Shown here: positions 61,930-64,000 of the stretch, piece by piece | How the letters are laid out: each line of letters begins with the position of its first letter | How positions within the stretch are numbered: position 1 is the first letter of the stretch | NCBI GenBank assembly: GCA_033344775.1 | Contig: JAWPMT010000005.1 | Span: forward strand, 2,549,001-2,613,000 | Direction: 5' to 3' | DNA length: 64,000 nucleotides | From: Cytophagales bacterium | GTDB taxonomy: Bacteria > Bacteroidota > Bacteroidia > Cytophagales > Cyclobacteriaceae | Program-made: the position numbers and the translations under genes | The notes under the pieces: generated by a model | What the model was told of the DNA's origin: nothing | The model's input: the letters and a program-made list of their open reading frames with translations, nothing else | The model's database searches: none

Positions 61930-64000
61930 TTACTGCTTGACCCATTTGATGGCATCCGCATAGACGGACCTTAGGTCACATTCGTCGGTTAGCACCACAC
62001 TGCCGCCTTCTTTCGTGAAGTAGTACGATCCCAGGTAGTTCCAGCCGTTTTCAGCATTGGTTACATTAAAGTCAATTTTGTCTTCCCCATCGCCATGATT
62101 GATGGTGTAGTGGTAAGTAAAGGTCCGGCCTTCGTTTGTGTTGCCGTTGTATTGATTTTGGTTCTTTCCGATCATGTAAGTGTACAGATCGTAAAATCCC
62201 TCTTCCTTCAATTCTGGAGACCATTCGCAGGTTTTGTCCCCTTTGCCCGCACGGGTGAAATGGGCGGATCGGACATGCTGCCCGTGAAAACTCGAACCTG
62301 TGGTCGCTAACCACTTTGAATAGGAGCGATTCCAAATGCCAAAGTACTTTTGATCAGAAGGGTTTCTCTCATCCAGATAGGCTTTCAAATACGTATCTTT
62401 TATTGGACTGAAGGTCGAAAACCCGGTATCTTCATTGTCTACGATCACTTCATACAATGCATCATCGCTTGATGAATCGATGACTCGCTCTCCTTCAAAT
62501 GGGCGCGCTTTTTCCCTGGTCTCTAGTTTGCCAGGAAAGATGTAAACAATCGAAGGAATGTTCTTGGATACGAGTGTATTCACTGTGTACTCGCTCGGAG
62601 GATTATCTAAAATAAATCCATATTGTTTTGTTTGTCCGGCTTTGATCAGGGATAGATAACCAGGTTCATCGGAGGCTACTTCTTCGTTTCTTTCACGGAA
62701 AAACCCCCAGCCGGTAGTTTCATTTGCTGAGGTGAAGTTCACTTTAATCACCCCATCATTTGAGCCAGTGTTCTTCACATCGAATTTCACCTGATACCGC
62801 TTTCTGTCCCCGTCTAACAATTCGTACTCCTCATTATTACTGATCTGAAAGGAAGGTTGATCTGTGTCAAAATACACCTGCCTAATGATTGGGTCCAGGT
62901 CAAGGTTGAATGCTTCTAAAAGGGCTTCTCTAAAATCTTCATAGGTAGTGACCTGATGACTGTGAGACTGTATCCAGTTGATTAAAAATGCTTTGAAAAT
63001 CTCCTCCCCAATAAGCTGACCCAGATAAGCAAACAAATACTCACTCTTCAACGTGACCGATTTCTGGATCTGATTGAATTCAATTTCTTGCGTCAACATC
63101 TCCATGATGTTGGTCTCGCGCATCAGTTGGTTGCACTCCTCGGTGAATGAAATGCCTTTTATGTTTCTGGAGTAGTCATTTCTGGTAGAAGTCTCTTCCG
63201 TACTTAAGTAGGCCGCAATGCCTTGATTCAGGAGTATCCATTCGTCGCTCACTACCCCGGAATTGAATGCATAGAAATTGGAATAGATGGAAAGGTTTTC
63301 TTCATCAGCATTTCTGCCATCAAAAAACCACCGGTCGGATAGCTGTCTGGTCAACACTTTCTTGATGACCGTATTGAACACACTCGCCTGTTTCTCTTTG
63401 TCTTCCATGACCTTGTTTTGTTCCTTGGCCTGCCGGTCCATGTTGGTGAATTGACGACTGAAATCTAAATCCCTTAGGTCTCCTCCCTTTTCCGGGACCA
63501 TGATCATTTCTGGTTGCGTTCTGGCCTGACCGCTCTGATAGATTTTGTCGTAGGCAAAGAATTGGCTAGGCACCTCCACCAGCTGTAGCCGATTGAAAGG
63601 ATAAGCAATTTTCTGATCATGTTCGTAAGTATTGACCAGATCAGTGATCAATACACCCAGGGTATCACCAAGCTCTTCGAAATAAGTGGTGAAGTAGTCA
63701 TGCCCGGGATAGTGGTAAATCGAATACTCCACACTATCTACAGTGATTGCCTTCTTCTCGTAGTTGCCAATTGCCAAAGAAAGTTGTGGCAGTGGATATT
63801 CGGGACGAAATGTATACTTGTTATCAGCAATTGACTCCATTTTGCCTTGAGAAACGGGCATGGATCCGCTAGCTACTTCCACATCAAGTCGGAAATCAAT
63901 GAAATTGGAACGCTCCCTGATCGGAGACTTTTTGCTATAGCCAATCTGCGTGTCAGGATACCAAAGCAAGTCATTAGTCAGCAGCAAATAGTCAGGCTGA
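61930..64000 (-). CDS. M1-peptidase-like pseudoenzyme with golvesin-like C-terminal domain (5' end cut by window edge)
   Basis: The frame is open to the right edge, so at least 690 residues are shown and the N-terminus is missing. The part equivalent to the M1 zinc site reads TRQLSDRWFFDG then WILLNQGIAAYLS where active enzymes have HELAHQW and WLNEGFA: both zinc histidines, the catalytic Glu and the third-ligand Glu are all replaced. A beta-rich middle (YQVKFDVKNTGSNDGVIKVN) leads to a C-terminal domain of about 110 residues (GRTFTYHYTINHGDGEDKID; GWNYLGSYYFTKEGGSVVLT; VYADAIKWVK), matching golvesin/Xly-type sugar- or wall-binding domains. In Bacteroidota, M1 domains are often fused to ABC-2 permeases; the missing N-terminus may be one. 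First known gene of the operon. Confidence 0.8.
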   Translation of the reverse strand, partial: QPDYLLLTNDLLWYPDTQIGYSKKSPIRERSNFIDFRLDVEVASGSMPVSQGKMESIADNKYTFRPEYPLPQLSLAIGNYEKKAITVDSVEYSIYHYPGHDYFTTYFEELGDTLGVLITDLVNTYEHDQKIAYPFNRLQLVEVPSQFFAYDKIYQSGQARTQPEMIMVPEKGGDLRDLDFSRQFTNMDRQAKEQNKVMEDKEKQASVFNTVIKKVLTRQLSDRWFFDGRNADEENLSIYSNFYAFNSGVVSDEWILLNQGIAAYLSTEETSTRNDYSRNIKGISFTEECNQLMRETNIMEMLTQEIEFNQIQKSVTLKSEYLFAYLGQLIGEEIFKAFLINWIQSHSHQVTTYEDFREALLEAFNLDLDPIIRQVYFDTDQPSFQISNNEEYELLDGDRKRYQVKFDVKNTGSNDGVIKVNFTSANETTGWGFFRERNEEVASDEPGYLSLIKAGQTKQYGFILDNPPSEYTVNTLVSKNIPSIVYIFPGKLETREKARPFEGERVIDSSSDDALYEVIVDNEDTGFSTFSPIKDTYLKAYLDERNPSDQKYFGIWNRSYSKWLATTGSSFHGQHVRSAHFTRAGKGDKTCEWSPELKEEGFYDLYTYMIGKNQNQYNGNTNEGRTFTYHYTINHGDGEDKIDFNVTNAENGWNYLGSYYFTKEGGSVVLTDECDLRSVYADAIKWVKQ

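Noticed and set aside
1-64000. tRNA, rRNA, CRISPR, integrase or transposase genes
   Set aside because: None was recognised on reading; only repeats and remnants without recombinase genes were seen.

Overview
The window looks like a chromosomal segment of a Bacteroidota, most probably a marine-type Cytophagales. This rests on sequence style, not a database match. The evidence is a short primary sigma factor beginning MRQLKITQSI; promoters of the form TTG-N19/20-TAnnTTTG (clear ahead of rpoD and the class I aminotransferase); an alternative GlmU-like sugar nucleotidyltransferase; a Wzi-like outer-membrane protein; and a giant YD/RHS-repeat protein with a Bacteroidota-style core. No tRNA, rRNA, CRISPR array, transposase or integrase was seen.

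Layout, left to right. 1-2.4 kb: the end-truncated gene of a DUF4197 lipoprotein, a CBS-pair protein and rpoD. 2.5-4.4 kb: an AT-rich two-gene cassette on the minus strand (ABC-type AAA ATPase plus RloB-like TOPRIM protein) that resembles antiphage ATPase/TOPRIM pairs. 4.6-16.5 kb: mostly metabolic genes (aminotransferase, BglX-type glucosidase, heptose kinase-like protein, hemE, serine dehydratase, M42-type peptidase), an orphan PAS-GAF-PAS histidine kinase and a TraB/GumN protein. 16.6-22.5 kb: a compact minus-strand operon with several start/stop overlaps (GlmU-like, holB, hemC, two cyclophilins, RmlD-like reductase), preceded by rpmE. 23-29 kb: Wzi-like protein and MsbA-like exporter, then gmhA and comM/yifB. 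29-31 kb: an accessory insertion carrying one transthyretin-like-domain protein, bounded by an imperfect direct repeat of the last 86 bp of comM. 31-37 kb: secreted proteins, a large Asp-box (VPS10/BNR) protein and a frameshifted outer-membrane barrel gene. 37-46.2 kb: a 2846-residue RHS-type protein ending in a putative C39/papain-like peptidase toxin, with an overlapping downstream secreted protein as candidate immunity factor. 46.2-50.5 kb: a 683-bp gene-free gap, then an apparent three-gene operon (ceramidase-like, D-threonine-aldolase-like, NagZ-like) followed by a MITE-like 169-bp element.

The most unusual locus is the minus-strand operon from 64.0 to 50.7 kb. In transcription order it encodes a large protein with an apparently dead M1-aminopeptidase-like domain and a golvesin-like C-terminus (cut by the window edge), a TolC channel, a periplasmic adaptor, an RND permease, a second RND permease fused to an ABC ATPase, and an ABC-2-type permease. 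In the fusion the nucleotide-binding domain is itself split: its first strand and A-loop are separated from the Walker A half by about 170 residues carrying four predicted membrane spans. The operon therefore appears to couple a proton-driven RND exporter physically to an ATP-driven ABC module and a tripartite envelope conduit. I know of no described system with this arrangement; it is the main candidate for a new biological system here.
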